Assembly (NCBI GenBank): GCA_018398585.1 | Contig: JAGTTD010000018.1 | Coordinates: 1,495,501-1,559,500, forward strand | Reading direction: 5' to 3' | Origin: Simmondsia chinensis | Taxonomy: Eukaryota; Streptophyta; Magnoliopsida; Caryophyllales; Simmondsiaceae | Length of the DNA stretch: 64,000 nt | In this document: positions 31,163-43,383 of the stretch, in pieces | How the letters are laid out: every line of letters starts with the position of its first letter | How positions within the stretch are numbered: position 1 is the first letter of the stretch | Notes under the pieces: model-generated | Told to the model about the DNA's origin: nothing | The model's database searches: none | The model's input: the letters and a program-made list of their open reading frames with translations, nothing else | Translations under genes and position numbers: made by a program

Positions 31163-31375
31163 TTTGAATTTAAGGGTGCTTGAGTGAGAGTACTACCAGG
31201 ATTGGTGACATCTTAAGAAGTCTTCGTGTTGTCAACCCTATAAGGTTGGGGGTCCTTGGATACAGCCTTTCGGTAGGGTTACACCCTGAAGGAATAAGGC
31301 TGCATACATCCACCCCTGGCTCCGCTTAGGTGGGAGCCTTTGAAGCACATGATCTGTAATTATTGTTGTTACTAT
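31163..31375 (+). mobile_element. 5S rRNA-headed SINE, copy 2 (5' truncated)
   Basis: 31163-31235 matches the 3' two thirds of 5S rRNA (TTTAAGGGTGCTTGAGTGAG, AGTACTACCAGGATTGGTG, AAGTCTTCGTGTTG). The body follows at once (CAACCCTATAAGGTTGGGGG, CAGCCTTTCGGTAGGGTTAC), then AAGGCTGCATACATCCACCC, GGTGGGAGCCTTTG and a T/G end. It shares the exact head-body junction with copy 1. Confidence 0.8.
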
Positions 31376-31811
31376 TAAACTTCATTAAAATATCATAAAT
31401 ATATTGCGTATAATTTAATTCTACGGTATAATTCTGACTACCTTGATAATCTTGGAAAAATTATTTATATTAAATAAAATATAATTAATTCCAACATTTT
31501 AATATTATTGGAAATGGAAGTATAAGATAATAAAATTATTTATTCAAATTATAGTTCTAATATTTTAAAATGTATATGATATTCAAATCTATATTTTTCT
31601 CCCTACAACAATCATGTTCCTTGTTTGAACAAGCAAAAGTCTCTTTTTCTAGACACCGTGATTCTGCCAAATTCTACTGACATTCATTTTTCAGTCACTG
31701 AAGTGTATTAAGTAAAATTTGAAAAAAAAAAAATTTGTTAATTTGAAAAAAATGTCAAATTTGAAATTCTAATTATTAAGCAAAGTTGTCAATTTGAAAT
31801 CATCTTGATAT
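31376..31811. other. AT-rich unassigned DNA
   Basis: No gene or element recognised. Confidence 0.45.
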
Positions 31812-31820
31812 TTTTATAAA

Positions 31821-32336
31821 AGATTATTTATATTTTAATACTCTAATATTTTTAAAAATAATAAAAAGACCCTTAAATTTTTATCGTATTAATAAAAAGA
31901 TCTTTAAGTTTTTATCGTATTAATAAGAAGGCTTTTCTCTAACGTGATAATATTATTTTTAGTTACAGAGCTGCTGTGACAAATGTATTTTTATTAATAC
32001 TATAGTAAAATGATAAAAAATACCCTTTAATAACTATATTTTGAAATAAATTAAGCGAAAATAGATAGCTTTTACATAACACAATATCTCAAATTTTGTG
32101 CTTATAAAGTAACAATAAATAAGGGAGTTGAAGCATATTTTAGATCATTTTATTGTAGTACTAATAAAAAATAATTACCACGTTAGCTCTTTCGATAGAT
32201 AATAAAGTTATCACACTTGAGAGGGGCCCTTTTATTGATATAACAAAAATTTAGGAATCTGTTTAATAATTTAAAAATATCAGGATCTTTTTTATTATTT
32301 TTAAAAATATTAGAATACTAAAATATAAATAACCGC
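31821..32336. mobile_element. MITE, family M9, copy 2 (516 bp)
   Basis: Flanked by TTTTATAAA on both sides (31812-31820, 32337-32345). Ends AGATTATTTATATTTTAATA and AAAATATAAATAACCGC. The interior matches copies 1 and 3 (ATAAATTAAGCGAAAATAG). Confidence 0.85.
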
Positions 32337-32614
32337 TTTTATAAACCTATGAGTTATTATATCTTTAATTTATCTATTAACAATTAATCCAAAAATTACT
32401 CAACTCCATTTTCTAACTAAACAATAACCCTATTTTTAACTTTTCTATTAAAAAATAGTTTAGCTCTAAGGTTTTGCCGTAGAGGTCGATTATAGCGATC
32501 ACAATTTTATTACAATATAATATGTCATCTTTTTTTATGCTTTATTTAGTTTCTCTCCCATAATTTTATCTTCTTTTTTAAGTGTTCATGATCTATATAC
32601 AAAATTTTAACAAT

Positions 32615-33277
32615 AACAAAGGTAGAATTAGAGTCATAGTTGTTTTCAACTTAAATAATGTTAATAAATTCTTAAATTCTAAATATAAACTAACAATAAA
32701 AAGATAAATATTATTAATTAAAATTTTGCGTGTTTATTAAATATTAAATAATTACCACAATAAATATTAATTCTTATGTGTATATTGTGGCCATAGAAAA
32801 AATTAGAGCATTCAATTATATAAAATAATAAAATATTTAAAAAAAACAAAGGTAAATTTATTTTTGAATATACATGATTATTTTAATTTTTAGTTTTAAA
32901 TTTAAAGTTAGATTTGATGAATAATATATTTCAACGAATATTTAGCTATTTATATTGTATAGTCTTTAAGTATAATAATTTATACTAAATGATATGTGAA
33001 TAAAAGACTATTATTTTTTTAACAGAGAATAAAAGACTATTATTAAATTGCTATGCAACAACAATAATAACAAGCCCAGTACTTCAAGACCTCCTGCATG
33101 AGCAGGGTCCCTATTATTAGATGGCTATATAAATTAAGTTATTTATTAAACATTAAATTATGTTATTTATATATAATTTAATAATTTAATTATTATTATA
33201 TATAATTGATATAATTAACATATTTAATAATTTATTTATAAAAAAAATAATATATAAAAGGCTGCATGTATCTAATG
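32615..33277. repeat. Dispersed repeat R, copy 1, cut by the MULE at 33278
   Basis: Matches 48650-49265 over its length (GTTGTTTTCAACTTAAATA, ATATTAAATAATTA, ATTAGAGCATTCAATTATAT, GAATAAAAGACTATTATT). Both copies contain the same minus-strand Au/RTE tail fragment (33057-33115 here), so that insertion predates the duplication. It ends with GCATGTATCTAATG, which in the other copies runs on into GCGCATGCAGCCC. Confidence 0.75.
33057..33115 (-). mobile_element. Au/RTE tail fragment within repeat R
   Basis: CAACAACAATAATAACAAGC, then CCAGTACTTCAAGACC and GCATGAGCAGGG: the reversed GTT tail and GCGGGAGCCC region, partly eroded. Confidence 0.6.
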
Positions 33278-33470
33278 GAGTTTTTTTAGCTAATTGGCAT
33301 CATTGTAAAAAATATTTAAACATTTGTCATACTTTACTGTAGCAAAGTAGCTGCTACACGACGTTACAAACATCGTGCACCCAATGTGGACGACGTTTCG
33401 TACGTCGTGCAACATATTCGTACACTACACGCTTGTCGCATGATGTTCCGTACGTCGTGCAGCAAGGAGA
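33278..33470 (+). repeat. Left TIR of the giant MULE
   Basis: Starts GAGTTTTTTTAGCTAATTGG, then TTTACTGTAGCAAAGTAG and several ACGTCGTGCA/ACGACGTT words. It inserted into repeat R after TATCTAATG. No matching right TIR is present. Confidence 0.7.
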
Positions 33471-34440
33471 CTCCCATCCCTTCTTCCGTGAATCCCCATC
33501 CCTTGAACACCAATGAATCCCCCTTCCCTTGCTATTTTTTTCCTTCTCATTCTCTATATATATCACAGTACTTATTCAAATTTTTACAATACAGAATCAC
33601 TGCAATACTAAATTTTCACATCTTTTAGTCTATTCTTTCTTAATCAAATACTTTCATTCCAGCCTTCATTTTCATCACTATGTAAGTCGTTATTATGATA
33701 AATTTTTAGTTGTTCTTTTATAATTTGATGTAATGTTAATTTAGTGATTTTATTTGTTTTATTTTGTAAATATTATATAATTAATGTGTAGAATGGTATT
33801 TTGTACAATGCGTTTTTCATTATGTAATAAATAATATAATATTGTAAAAAGTATTATGCTATATATTTATGTGATATACTTTAATATACTCGTAATTTTG
33901 AAGACTTGTACACATTACATATAATTTTTACACATGTTATAATTAATTTAAAGTAAGTTACATATTTTATGAGAATGTATATCAAATATAGAGATTTTGA
34001 GCAAAAATTAACAATTATTTATATTATTTAGATAAAAATATAATATTGTTAAATAATTTATTGTAGAATAATTTTTGATTTAATTAATTATTACAATATT
34101 AGTTAATGTTACACCAATTTGTGTAACTATGAGTTAGGGTTAAGGTTTATTTTGAATTAGAGTTTAATTTGGGAGTTAGAGTGAGATGAGATAGAGAAAT
34201 AGAAGAAGGAGATGAGAGAATAGAGAAAGATAGGGAAAGTTTAGTTTGTCATTACCCTCAAATGAAGCTATTACATTCTTATTTATACTAATCACAAGTA
34301 ATCTCAAGAGCTAAGTATAAGCATTATTATTGTTTACTAATTATACCTAGCAATTAATAGGTTGTAAATTTAATTGTAAATATATTTGTTAATTCATCCA
34401 ACAGTAAATTGTTATGCAAAATTTTATGTTATATGTTGTA

Positions 34441-34449
34441 CAATATATT
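34441..34449 (+). repeat. 9-bp target duplication CAATATATT, left
   Basis: Repeated exactly at 36064-36072. Confidence 0.85.
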
Positions 34450-34608
34450 AGATTTTTTTAGCAAATTAGCACAACTTTACAAAAAAATTAGCAAAATGGT
34501 ACATTTGAAAAAATATTTAGCAAAATGGCATAGTTCACTGTTTATGGTTGCACAACATTACGGAGGGCGTCTGTGATTAATGTTATATAAAATAAAGGTG
34601 TTTTAGCA

Positions 34609-34700
34609 TCACTAATTGGGTGATTGTTGTAGTGGTAAGGGTGCCCTTACCTTATCCAAGAGGGCGTGGGTTTCATTTTAATGTTCAAAAAACCAAAAAA
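34609..34700 (+). mobile_element. tRNA-like SINE segment in the left foldback arm
   Basis: TGTTGTAGTGGTAAGGGTGC resembles an A-box region and GAGGGCGTGGGTTTC a decayed B-box region, followed by A-rich text (CAAAAAACCAAAAAAAA). The mirror copy at about 35745-35860 (minus strand) keeps GTGGATTCAAGGTT, closer to a B box. Confidence 0.4.
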
Positions 34701-35217
34701 AATTTATTCAATTTTTATCTTGTTCCTTTATTCCCCTTTTATATAATATTTTATTTTACTTTGAACAAATTTATTAACTTATAAATAATAATTATTTAAT
34801 ATTATTTCCGATATGTTAATATCTCTACTTTTTAATTAATATTTTACTATAATTTTATTTTAATAATTACATATTTAATTTTAATAATTACACATGATTT
34901 CTTATATAGATTGGGAATATTATCATATTGTATTATACCACAAATATATTAGTTATTATATAATATTTATGAATTATTATTACATAATTAAAATTAAATA
35001 TAATATTTATGGATTATTATTACATAATTAATAATTAAATATATTATTTAATTTTAATAATGTAAACATCTTGTTTTTAATTTTAATTTTAATAACAAAT
35101 ATATTAGTTATTACATATTATTAAAATTAAATAATAGTAAAATATTAATAATAAAATTAATATATTTGTTAATATAATTATGTAATTATTATATTTAATT
35201 GTAATAATCCATGAATA

Positions 35218-35259
35218 CAACAAGAACAACAGTCCTAGTGCTAAAGTGGCTCCCGCAAC
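35218..35259 (-). mobile_element. Au/RTE tail scrap at the foldback centre
   Basis: ACAACAAGAACAACAGTCC, then TAGTGCTAAAGTGGCTCCCGC; it sits at the symmetry centre of the foldback element. Confidence 0.6.
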
Positions 35260-36063
35260 AATTTAGTAATCCATGATTATTAAATTTAATTTTAATTATG
35301 TAATATTTTGCTATTATTTAATTTTAATTCAAAATAAAATGGGTATATTATTAAAATTAAAATTAAATAAAAAGATGGGTATATTATTAAAATTAAATAA
35401 TATATTTAATTATCAATTATTTAATAATAATCTATGAATATTATATAATAACTAATATATTTGTGATACAATATAATATGATAATATCCCTAATCCATAT
35501 AAAAAATTATGTGTAATTATTAAAATAAAATATGTAATTATTGAAATAAAATTATAGTAACATATTAATTAAAAAATAGAGATATTAACATATTAGAAAT
35601 AATATTAAATAATTATTATTTATAAGTGAATAAATTTGTTCAAAATAAAATAAAATATTATATGAAAGGGGAATAGAGGAATAAGATAAAAATTAAATAA
35701 TTTTTTTTTTGTTTTTTGAACATTAAAATAAAAGTTATATACGATTAGTGTTCAAAAAAACAAAAAAAATGGTACATGCCAACCTTGAATCCACGCCCTC
35801 TTGGATAAAGTGAGGGCAACTTTACCACTACAACACTCACCCAACTAATAATGCTAAGACACTTTATTTTATATAACATTAATCACAGATCGAGGAATGA
35901 TGGTTGCACGCTCTCTGTAATGTCGTGCAACAGCTTGTGCGACATTTCCAATGTCGTGCAACCACAAGTGAACAGTGGCCTATGCCATTTTGCTAAATAT
36001 TTTTTCAAATGTACCATTTTGCTAAATTTTTTGTAAAGTTGTGCTAATTTGCTAAAAAAACTC

Positions 36064-36072
36064 CAATATATT
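36064..36072 (+). repeat. 9-bp target duplication CAATATATT, right
   Basis: Exact copy of 34441-34449. Confidence 0.85.
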
Positions 36073-36818
36073 TATATTTACGTCTTAATCTAACGTTAGA
36101 AAATTATATATTTTAAATATACACATATGATTTAAATATTTATAGTATCTTTATATGTTTAAAATATTATACTTAATTTGAAATCATATACTATTTATAG
36201 AAATATTTAAATTTAAATTTGTAAACATTTTGTGATTATTAAAATTTATGTGCATATGTATAATACTTAATTTAAAGTAAAATTTAAAATTTTAAAATAT
36301 TAGAAATTAAAAAGACCAATTTGATCGATAATAAAATATAGTGGAATAAAAAATTAAAATTAATAATATCGTTGATATATATATATATCACGTAAATTTA
36401 AAATATAGCACGTAAATAGTTGATAGATACATATATGTAATATTAAAATTTATGTTGTATATGTATAATATGTTTGTATGTATGTATTTATATGTATTGT
36501 ATAGGAATTTTTGTTGTATATTTAGTATAAAAGAATTTTATTTGTAGATGTATTTGAGCGAATCACTACTAATGTAATATTAAAAGTGCAATCATTTGAT
36601 GTTAGTTACTACATTGTAGATTTCTGTTGAATAGCTTTTTGGCCCAATAATATAGCATATAATCACTTGATGTGTTATGTGAAAAGTGTAGCTAATATTA
36701 TGTTTTATGTAATATAAATATGGCTAATTAAGTATGCCACAAAATGTTTCATTGTAATAGAACTAGATAATTAAATTACTTATTACTTTTATTCATGGAT
36801 AATCAACATAGATATTAT

Positions 36819-39235
36819 GGCGTGCAATGCAGTCACATTATTGTGTCATTCTGATGGACATATGGTGCAAACCGTTGATGACATTTATTACATGGTGTGG
36901 AAGACAATTACTACTCATGGCACAGTCTGGAATTTCTCTTCCGGAGTTGAAGGGAATGATATATGAAGCCACTGGGTGGAATAGTAGCACTACTAACATT
37001 GCAATTACATGGAGAACGTTGTTGCCCCAAAATCCAGTGAAATATACACCTATTGAGATCACTTGTCCAGTGACTTTTAGGTCTATGTTCGAAATGGTTT
37101 TACGAAGTGAATTGACATTCGCAGAATTATACATAAATGCTGTGGATGCCGCCGGCAGTTCTCAACGGCATGTATCACATTTTCATTTCGAAGTTGCTGG
37201 CCCATCTGGAAGTCGCGATGTGGATGTTTCATTGGTACCTATAACGGTTGCAAATGAGAACAGAAGTACATTCGATGGGGCGTATACCAAGAACGATTCC
37301 GAGGCATCGGATGACGATGCAGATGAGGGTATGGCTATCTTTGCTGATGAAGCGGATGATATGGACGAGCCTACAATATTCCACGCCCCTATTCCCAAGT
37401 TTGAAGATGTTTCCTGGGCAGACCGGGTAGTCTGTTCTGATTGGGAGGAAGGCAGAAGACAGGGGTCAACAGGATCTAGTTTAGAGGAGGGACAATTATT
37501 TCAAACAAATAAGGAGTTAGTCAATGCAGTGAATTTGTGGCACATTAAGAACAATTTACAATATGTTGTGCATAAGTCGAAGCTTCACTATGTAGCTCTA
37601 AAGTGCGTACAAGCACCACAATATGAGTGGTATCTGCGAGGGGCACTGAAACAAATGAGTAGCCTGTTTGAGATATCAGTTTTAAAGGGGACACATACAT
37701 GTACGACCACTGTACTGTCAGAAGACCAACGTCACCTTACCTCAAATTTTGTTAGGGATATGGTGTTACCTTTCGTGTCTGCTGGTCTTAAGATGAACAT
37801 TGAAGCAATTCGAGCAGCAGAAAGACAACAGCATGGGTACATCATTTCGTATTTCAAGGTGTGGAAAGCTAAGAAATAAGTGCTTGACCGGTAGTTCGGC
37901 TCGCACGAGGAAGCATTTTCTATGCTCCCGAAGCTGCTAGTTGTGTTGCAATAGTCAAATCCAGACACTGTTATCAACTGGCAGTTTAAGAGCGAAGAAG
38001 CAGTGGAAGCAGTGTTTCCCGGAGTGTTTTGGACATTCGGGCCATCAATAGAGGGTTTCAAGTATTGTGGTCCATTGATCTGTGTTGATGGCACCCATTT
38101 GTATGGGAAATACATGGGAAAGTTGCTCGTTGCAGTCGCATTTGACCCAAACAATTGTTTGTATCCATTGTGTTTTGCCTTGGTGGACGAGGAGAACACA
38201 TAGAGTTAGACTTGGTTCTTGTTCTGTCTACGGACCTATGTGATAGGTGACCGCTCCCCAATGTGTATACTATCTGAACGACATGCTGGAATCAAGAATG
38301 GAATATCAATAATTTGGTCTGAGCCCGAAGGACATCATCGGTACTGCTCTCGTCACCTGGTCAGCAACTTCAGCCACAAATTTAAAAATCATACTCTAAA
38401 GGAGACGTTGAATGCGATGGTGAGGGAACCTTCCAGAAGGAAGTTCGATGCTAAGTACGATCATTTCATCCACGTCAATGATGAGGTCAGAGAGTGGATA
38501 GACAGAGAACCAAAAGAATATTGGGCGCTTTCGTATGATGGTGGTTATCATTACGGTAACATAACCACTAATATATCGAAAGTGTTTAATAGTGTTTTGA
38601 AGGGCGGACAAGCACTCCCGATAACCGCCCTTGTGCAGCTGACATTTTTTCGATGCAATAAATATTTTGTCAGTCCCAGGGATCTCGCCGAGGAGTTTTT
38701 TTCACAGGGTATTCTATGGCCACCCACCGTCTTCGCTGAAACAGAGTGTGCCATCATAAATTCAAGGATATATACGGTAAAGCTCTTTGGTCGCAATCGC
38801 ATGGAGTTCCGGGTCACAACTCCTGGTTGTGAGACTGAATCAGGATACAAAAGGGAGATTCATAACACCATAACACTGAATGAATGGAGCTGCACTTGTC
38901 GTAAATGGAAACTGTTCCATCGTCCATATTCACATGTGCTTGCGTGTTGTACTATATGTAAGCTCGACTACGGATAATACGTTGATCCATTGTACAGCGT
39001 CACCCTGTATGCAAGCGCATATGCTCCATTGTTTCACCCCCTTCCTAATAAGTCCTTATGGACGGAGTATACCGGGGCCACGGTGGTAGCAGATCACACT
39101 AGGTGGAGAATGGGTAGAGGATGGCTGAGATCAACCTGAATACATAATGAAAAAAGACGCAAGGGAGGGCACGTCCAAAAACAAATGTAGCATATGTGGT
39201 CAGAGAGGCCATAATAAAAAAACATTTGTGAATAA
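36819..39235 (+). pseudogene. MULE transposase, left arm
   Basis: Likely start ATG 36819 (MACNAVTLLCHSDGHMVQ), with a frameshift near 36890 into the frame that then stays open to 37879. Order: N-terminal PB1-like region, acidic stretch (DSEASDDDADEG), MuDR DNA-binding domain near 37480-37760 (LFQTNKELVNAVNLWHIK), stop TAA at 37877, MULE DDE domain (CVDGTHLYGKYMGKLL, first Asp, about 38080), second site LSERHAGIKNG at about 38274 with Glu where Asp is expected, SWIM finger CTCRKWK...YSHVLA near 38891 with one Cys changed to Tyr, and a zinc knuckle CSICGQRGHNKK at about 39187 whose last Cys became Phe. At least two stops and a frameshift. It cannot act. Confidence 0.85.
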
Positions 39236-39417
39236 ACAGTGATAGTTTTGTAATTAGGTTGATATATGTATGTCTATCAATTTTTTACCCCATTTGTTTT
39301 TAGCAACTGTAATTTGATGTAAATTTAGTACAGTGTTGTAATACATACTATTATTAATTATAATTAAATGTAATAAATGTAATTATATCCTTGTGTGAAT
39401 GTTATTTTTTCAGAGCA

Positions 39418-40246
39418 ATGGCAAGAGAACCAGGAGAACAACCATCCAGCAATCGATATGCCGAGCAAAATCCTGGTCCAGACGACGATTCAGTGTTGTA
39501 TCTTCAAGCCACGCATAGTTCGGAGGACATTTGGAATGGAGTGGTATGTTCATAAGTGGTTAGCCTTAATGTATTACGTATATATTTTCTCGAATAGTTG
39601 AGTGACATGCTTGATGTGTCATGTTACAAGCGGACGACGAAATCAGGGCAAGGAAACACCGTTCGATAGACCCTCACCCGTCGGTACGACATCTTATCGT
39701 ACAGGATGGTTTCATTGGAGTGACCCAAATAGGTCAAATCTAAATTGATAATGCCTTGATTACTACTTTGGTAGCGAGGTGGAGGCAAGAGACTCATATA
39801 TTCTACCTACGTGTTGGTGAGATAACGCCAACATTGCAGGATGTTGCAGTTTGACTGGGTCTCTGTATAAACGGCCCGGCAGTCATTTGTCCTTCTAGCT
39901 ATCGCTAAGGGAACCTGTGTGCAATTACTGGGTATAGATCCCCCTAGGCATGGCGGCATGATAAGAAACCACATGGTTGAAAGCACAAGTACAACAAGGA
40001 CCCCCAGCTAATGCTGATGAGCAAGTGTTGTTGCAGCACGCTAGATTGTACATCCTCCATTTGTTCGACTCGGTGTTATTTGCTAAATGCACTGGTAGTT
40101 GGACATCACTCATCTACCTACCCTTGCTTGAAACCATGGAGAGATTTAATCAGCACAACTGGGGGTCAGCAGTGCTCGCCAACCTGTACAGACAATTGTG
40201 TCGAAGCTGCATGCAGCGCAGCAGGCAATCAGGCGAATGTGTTTTG
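39418..40246 (+). pseudogene. PMD gene, left arm, truncated
   Basis: Preceded by TTTTTTCAG (possible 3' splice site). Exon 1 begins at the ATG 39418 and includes RYAEQNPGPDDDSVLYLQ; a GT-AG intron of about 88 bp follows (about 39544-39631). Exon 2 matches the PMD at 21355 (HLIVQDGFIGVTQIGQI, then an RWRQETHI segment), with stops. The last part reads WGSAVLANLYRQLCRSC and then runs into the inverted copy at 40247, so the C-terminal half of the domain is missing. Confidence 0.78.
40185..40246. other. Spacer at the centre of the giant inverted repeat
   Basis: Flanked by CAGCAGTGCTCGCCAAC (40168-40184) and its inverse GTTGGCGAGCACTGCTG (40247-40263). The 62-bp spacer continues the left PMD reading and contains the perfect small palindrome GCTGCATGCAGC (40206-40217). 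Confidence 0.85.
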
Positions 40247-41014
40247 TTGGCGAGCACTGCTGGCTCCCAACTGTACTAATTACATCTCTCCATGATTTCA
40301 AGCAACGGTAGGTAGATGAGCGATGTCCAACTACCAGTGCAGTTGACGAACTGTACCGAGTCGAACAAATGGAGGATGTACAGTCTAGCGTGCTGCAACA
40401 GCACTTGCTCATCAGCGTCAGCTAGGGGTCATTGTTGTACCTATGCTTTCAACCATGTAGTTCTTATCATGCCGCCATGCCTAGGGGATCTATACCCCAT
40501 AATTGCACATACAGGTTCCCCCAGCGATAGCTAGAAGGACCAATGACTGCCGGGCTGTTTATACGAAGACCCAGTAAAACTGTAACATCCTGCAGTGTTG
40601 GCGTCAACTCACCAACACATAGGTGGAATGTATGAGTCTTCCGCCTCCACCTCTCTACTAAAGCAGTAATCAAGGCATTATCAATTTGGATTTGACCTAT
40701 TTGGGTCACTCCAATGAGACCAGCCTGTACGATAAGATGTCATGTTGATGGGTGAGGGTCTATTGGACGGTGTTTCCTTGCCCTAATTTCGTCGTCCGCC
40801 TGTAACACGAAACATCAAGCATGTCACTCAACTATTCGAGCAAATACATACGTAATACATTAAAGCTAACCATTACTTATGAACATACCATTCCATTCCA
40901 AATGACCGCCGAACGATGCGTGACCTGAAGATGCAACACTGAATCGTCGTCTGAACCAAGATTCTGCTCGGCTTATCGATTGCTGGATGGTCGTCCTCCT
41001 CATCCTCTTGCCAT
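40247..41014 (-). pseudogene. PMD gene, right arm, truncated
   Basis: Mirror of the left-arm PMD. The start ATG is at 41014 (minus), preceded by TTTTTTCAGAGC. It keeps TQIGQIQIDNALITALVERW and TFHLCVGELTPTLQDVTVLL, which are longer and less damaged than in the left arm, then degrades before reaching the spacer. The C-terminal half is absent here too. Confidence 0.78.
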
Positions 41015-41199
41015 TGCTCTGAAAAAAATAACATTCCAATCGATCGCAACACAAAGATAGAATTGCATTTATTATATTTAATTATAATTGATAATAGTAC
41101 GTATTACAACACTGTACTACATTTACATCAAATTACAGTTGCTAAAAATAAATGGGGTAAAAATTTGATAGGCATACATATATCAACCTAATTACAAAA

Positions 41200-43383
41200 C
41201 TATCGTTGTCTATTCACACATGTTTTTTATTATGGCCTCTCTGACCCCATATGCTACATTTGTTTTTGGACGTGCCCTCCCTTGCGTCCATTTTATTATG
41301 TATTCGGGTTGATCTTGGCCGTCCTCTACTGGTTCCCCACCTAGTGTGATCTGCTACCACCGTAGACCGGGTATACTCTGTCCATAAGGACTTAACAGGA
41401 AGGGGGTAAAACAATGGAGCATATGCGCTTGCTTACATGGCGACGTTGTACAATAGACCAACGTATTGTCCGTAGTCGAGCTTACATGTAGTACAACACG
41501 CAAGCACATATGAACATGGACGATGGAACATTTACCATTTACCACAAATGCAGTTCCATTCATTCAGCGTTACAGTATTAAGAATCTCCCTTCTGTATCC
41601 TGATTCAGTCTCACTATCAGGAGTTATGACCTGGAACTCCATGCTATTGCGATCAAAAAGCGTTACTGTATGTATCCTTGAATTATGATGACACGCTCTA
41701 TTTCGGCAAAGATGGCGGGTGGCCATAGAATACCCTGTGAAAAAAACTCCTCGGCGAGATCCCTGCGACTGACAAAATATTTATTACATCGAAAAAAAAT
41801 CAGCTGCACACGGTTTATCAGGAGTGCTCGTCCCCCCTTCAAAACACTATTGAACACTTCCGATATATTAGTGGTCATTATACCAAAACGATAACCACTA
41901 TCATACGAAAGCGCCCAACATTCTTTTGGTTCTCTCTCTATCCACTCTCTGACCTCATCATTGACGTGGATGAAATGATCGTACTTAGCATCGAACTTCC
42001 TTCCAGAAGGTTCCCTCGCCATCGCTTTCAACGTATTCTTTTAGAGTAATGATTTTTTAATTTGTGGTTGAAGTTGCTGACCAGGTGGCAAGAGCAGTAT
42101 AGATGCTGTCCTTTCGGGCTCAGGCCAAATTATTGACATTCCATTCTTGATTCCAGCATGTCGATCAGATAATATACACATTGGGGAGCGGTCGCCTGTC
42201 ACATAGGTCTGTAGACTGAAACAAGAACCAAGTCCAACTCCATGTATTCTCCTCGTCGACCAAAGCAAAACACAATGAATACAAACCATTGTTTGCGTTA
42301 AATGCGACTACAACCAGCAACTTCCCCGTGTATTTCCCATAAAAATGGGCACCATCAACACTGATCAATGGACAACAATACTTGAAACCCTCTATGGATG
42401 GCCCGAATGCCCAAAACACTCTGCGAAACACTGCTTCCCCGGCTTCTTCGCTCTTAAACTGCCTGTCGACAACAGTGCCTGGATTTGACTGTTGCAATGC
42501 AGCGAGCAGCTTATGGAGCATAGGAAATGCTTCCTCGTGCGAGCCGAACAACCGGTCAAGCACTTGTTTCTTAACTTTCCACGGCTTAAACTACGAAGTG
42601 GTGCTTATACGCACTTTAAAGCTACGTAGTGAGGCTTCGACTTGTGCACAACATATTGCAATTTATTCTTAATGTGCCATAAATTCACTGCATTGACTAA
42701 CTCTTCCTTTGTTTGAAATAATTGTCCCTCCTCTAAATTAGATCCTGTTGACCCCGGTCTTTTGCCTTCCTCCCGATCAGAACAGACCGCCCGGTCTGCC
42801 CAGGAAACATCTTCAAACTCGGGAACAGGTGCATAGAATACTGTAGGCTCGTCCATATCATCCGCTTCTTAAGCAAAGGCAGCCATACCCTCATCTGCAT
42901 CATCATCCGATGCCTTGGAATCGTTGTTGGCATACGCCCCATCGAATATACTTTTGTTCTCATTTGCAACCATTCTAGGTACCAATGAAACATCCACATT
43001 GCGACTTCCAGACGGGCCAGCGACTTCGAATTGAAAATGTGATACATGCCATTGAGAACTGCAGGCGGCATCCACAGCATTTAAGTATAATTCTACGAAT
43101 GTCAATCCACTTCCTAAAACCATTTTGAACATGGACCTTAAAGTCACTAGACAACTGATCTCAATAGGTGTATATTTTATTGGATTTTGGGGCAACATCA
43201 TTCTCCATGTAATTGCAATGTCAGTAGTGTTACTATTCCACCCAATGGATTCAACTCCGGAATAGAAATTTCAGACTGTGCAATGAGTATAAATTGTCTT
43301 CCACCCGTGTAATCAATGCCATCAACAGTTTGCACCATATATCCATCAAAATGACACAACAATGTTACTACGTTGCACGCCAT
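41200..43383 (-). pseudogene. MULE transposase, right arm
   Basis: Start ATG at 43383 (minus): MACNVVTLLCHFDGYMVQ. The same domain order as in the left arm is spread over several frames: N-terminal region, DNA-binding domain (LFQTKEELVNAVNLWHIK, about 42720), a long piece 42563-42165 with SVDGAHFYGKYTGKLL, the second site LSDRHAGIKNG at about 42160 with its Asp intact, region 42031-41663, a broken SWIM finger (CICGKW), and a zinc knuckle altered to CSIWGQRGHNKK. Several frameshifts; nonfunctional. In places it is closer to the ancestral protein than the left arm is. Confidence 0.84.

Larger units (their letters stand above)
34450..36063. mobile_element. Foldback MULE-type element (1614 bp), nearly all inverted repeat
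   Basis: Exact 9-bp duplication CAATATATT. The arms (34450 to about 35210, and about 35260-36063) are inverted copies nearly end to end: TTTTTTTAGCAAATTAGCAC outside, TGGTTGCACRACATT words, then a tRNA-like SINE segment and AT-rich text. The centre holds an Au/RTE tail scrap (35218-35259). The right arm of the giant MULE lacks this insertion, which supports the boundaries. No coding capacity. Confidence 0.88.
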
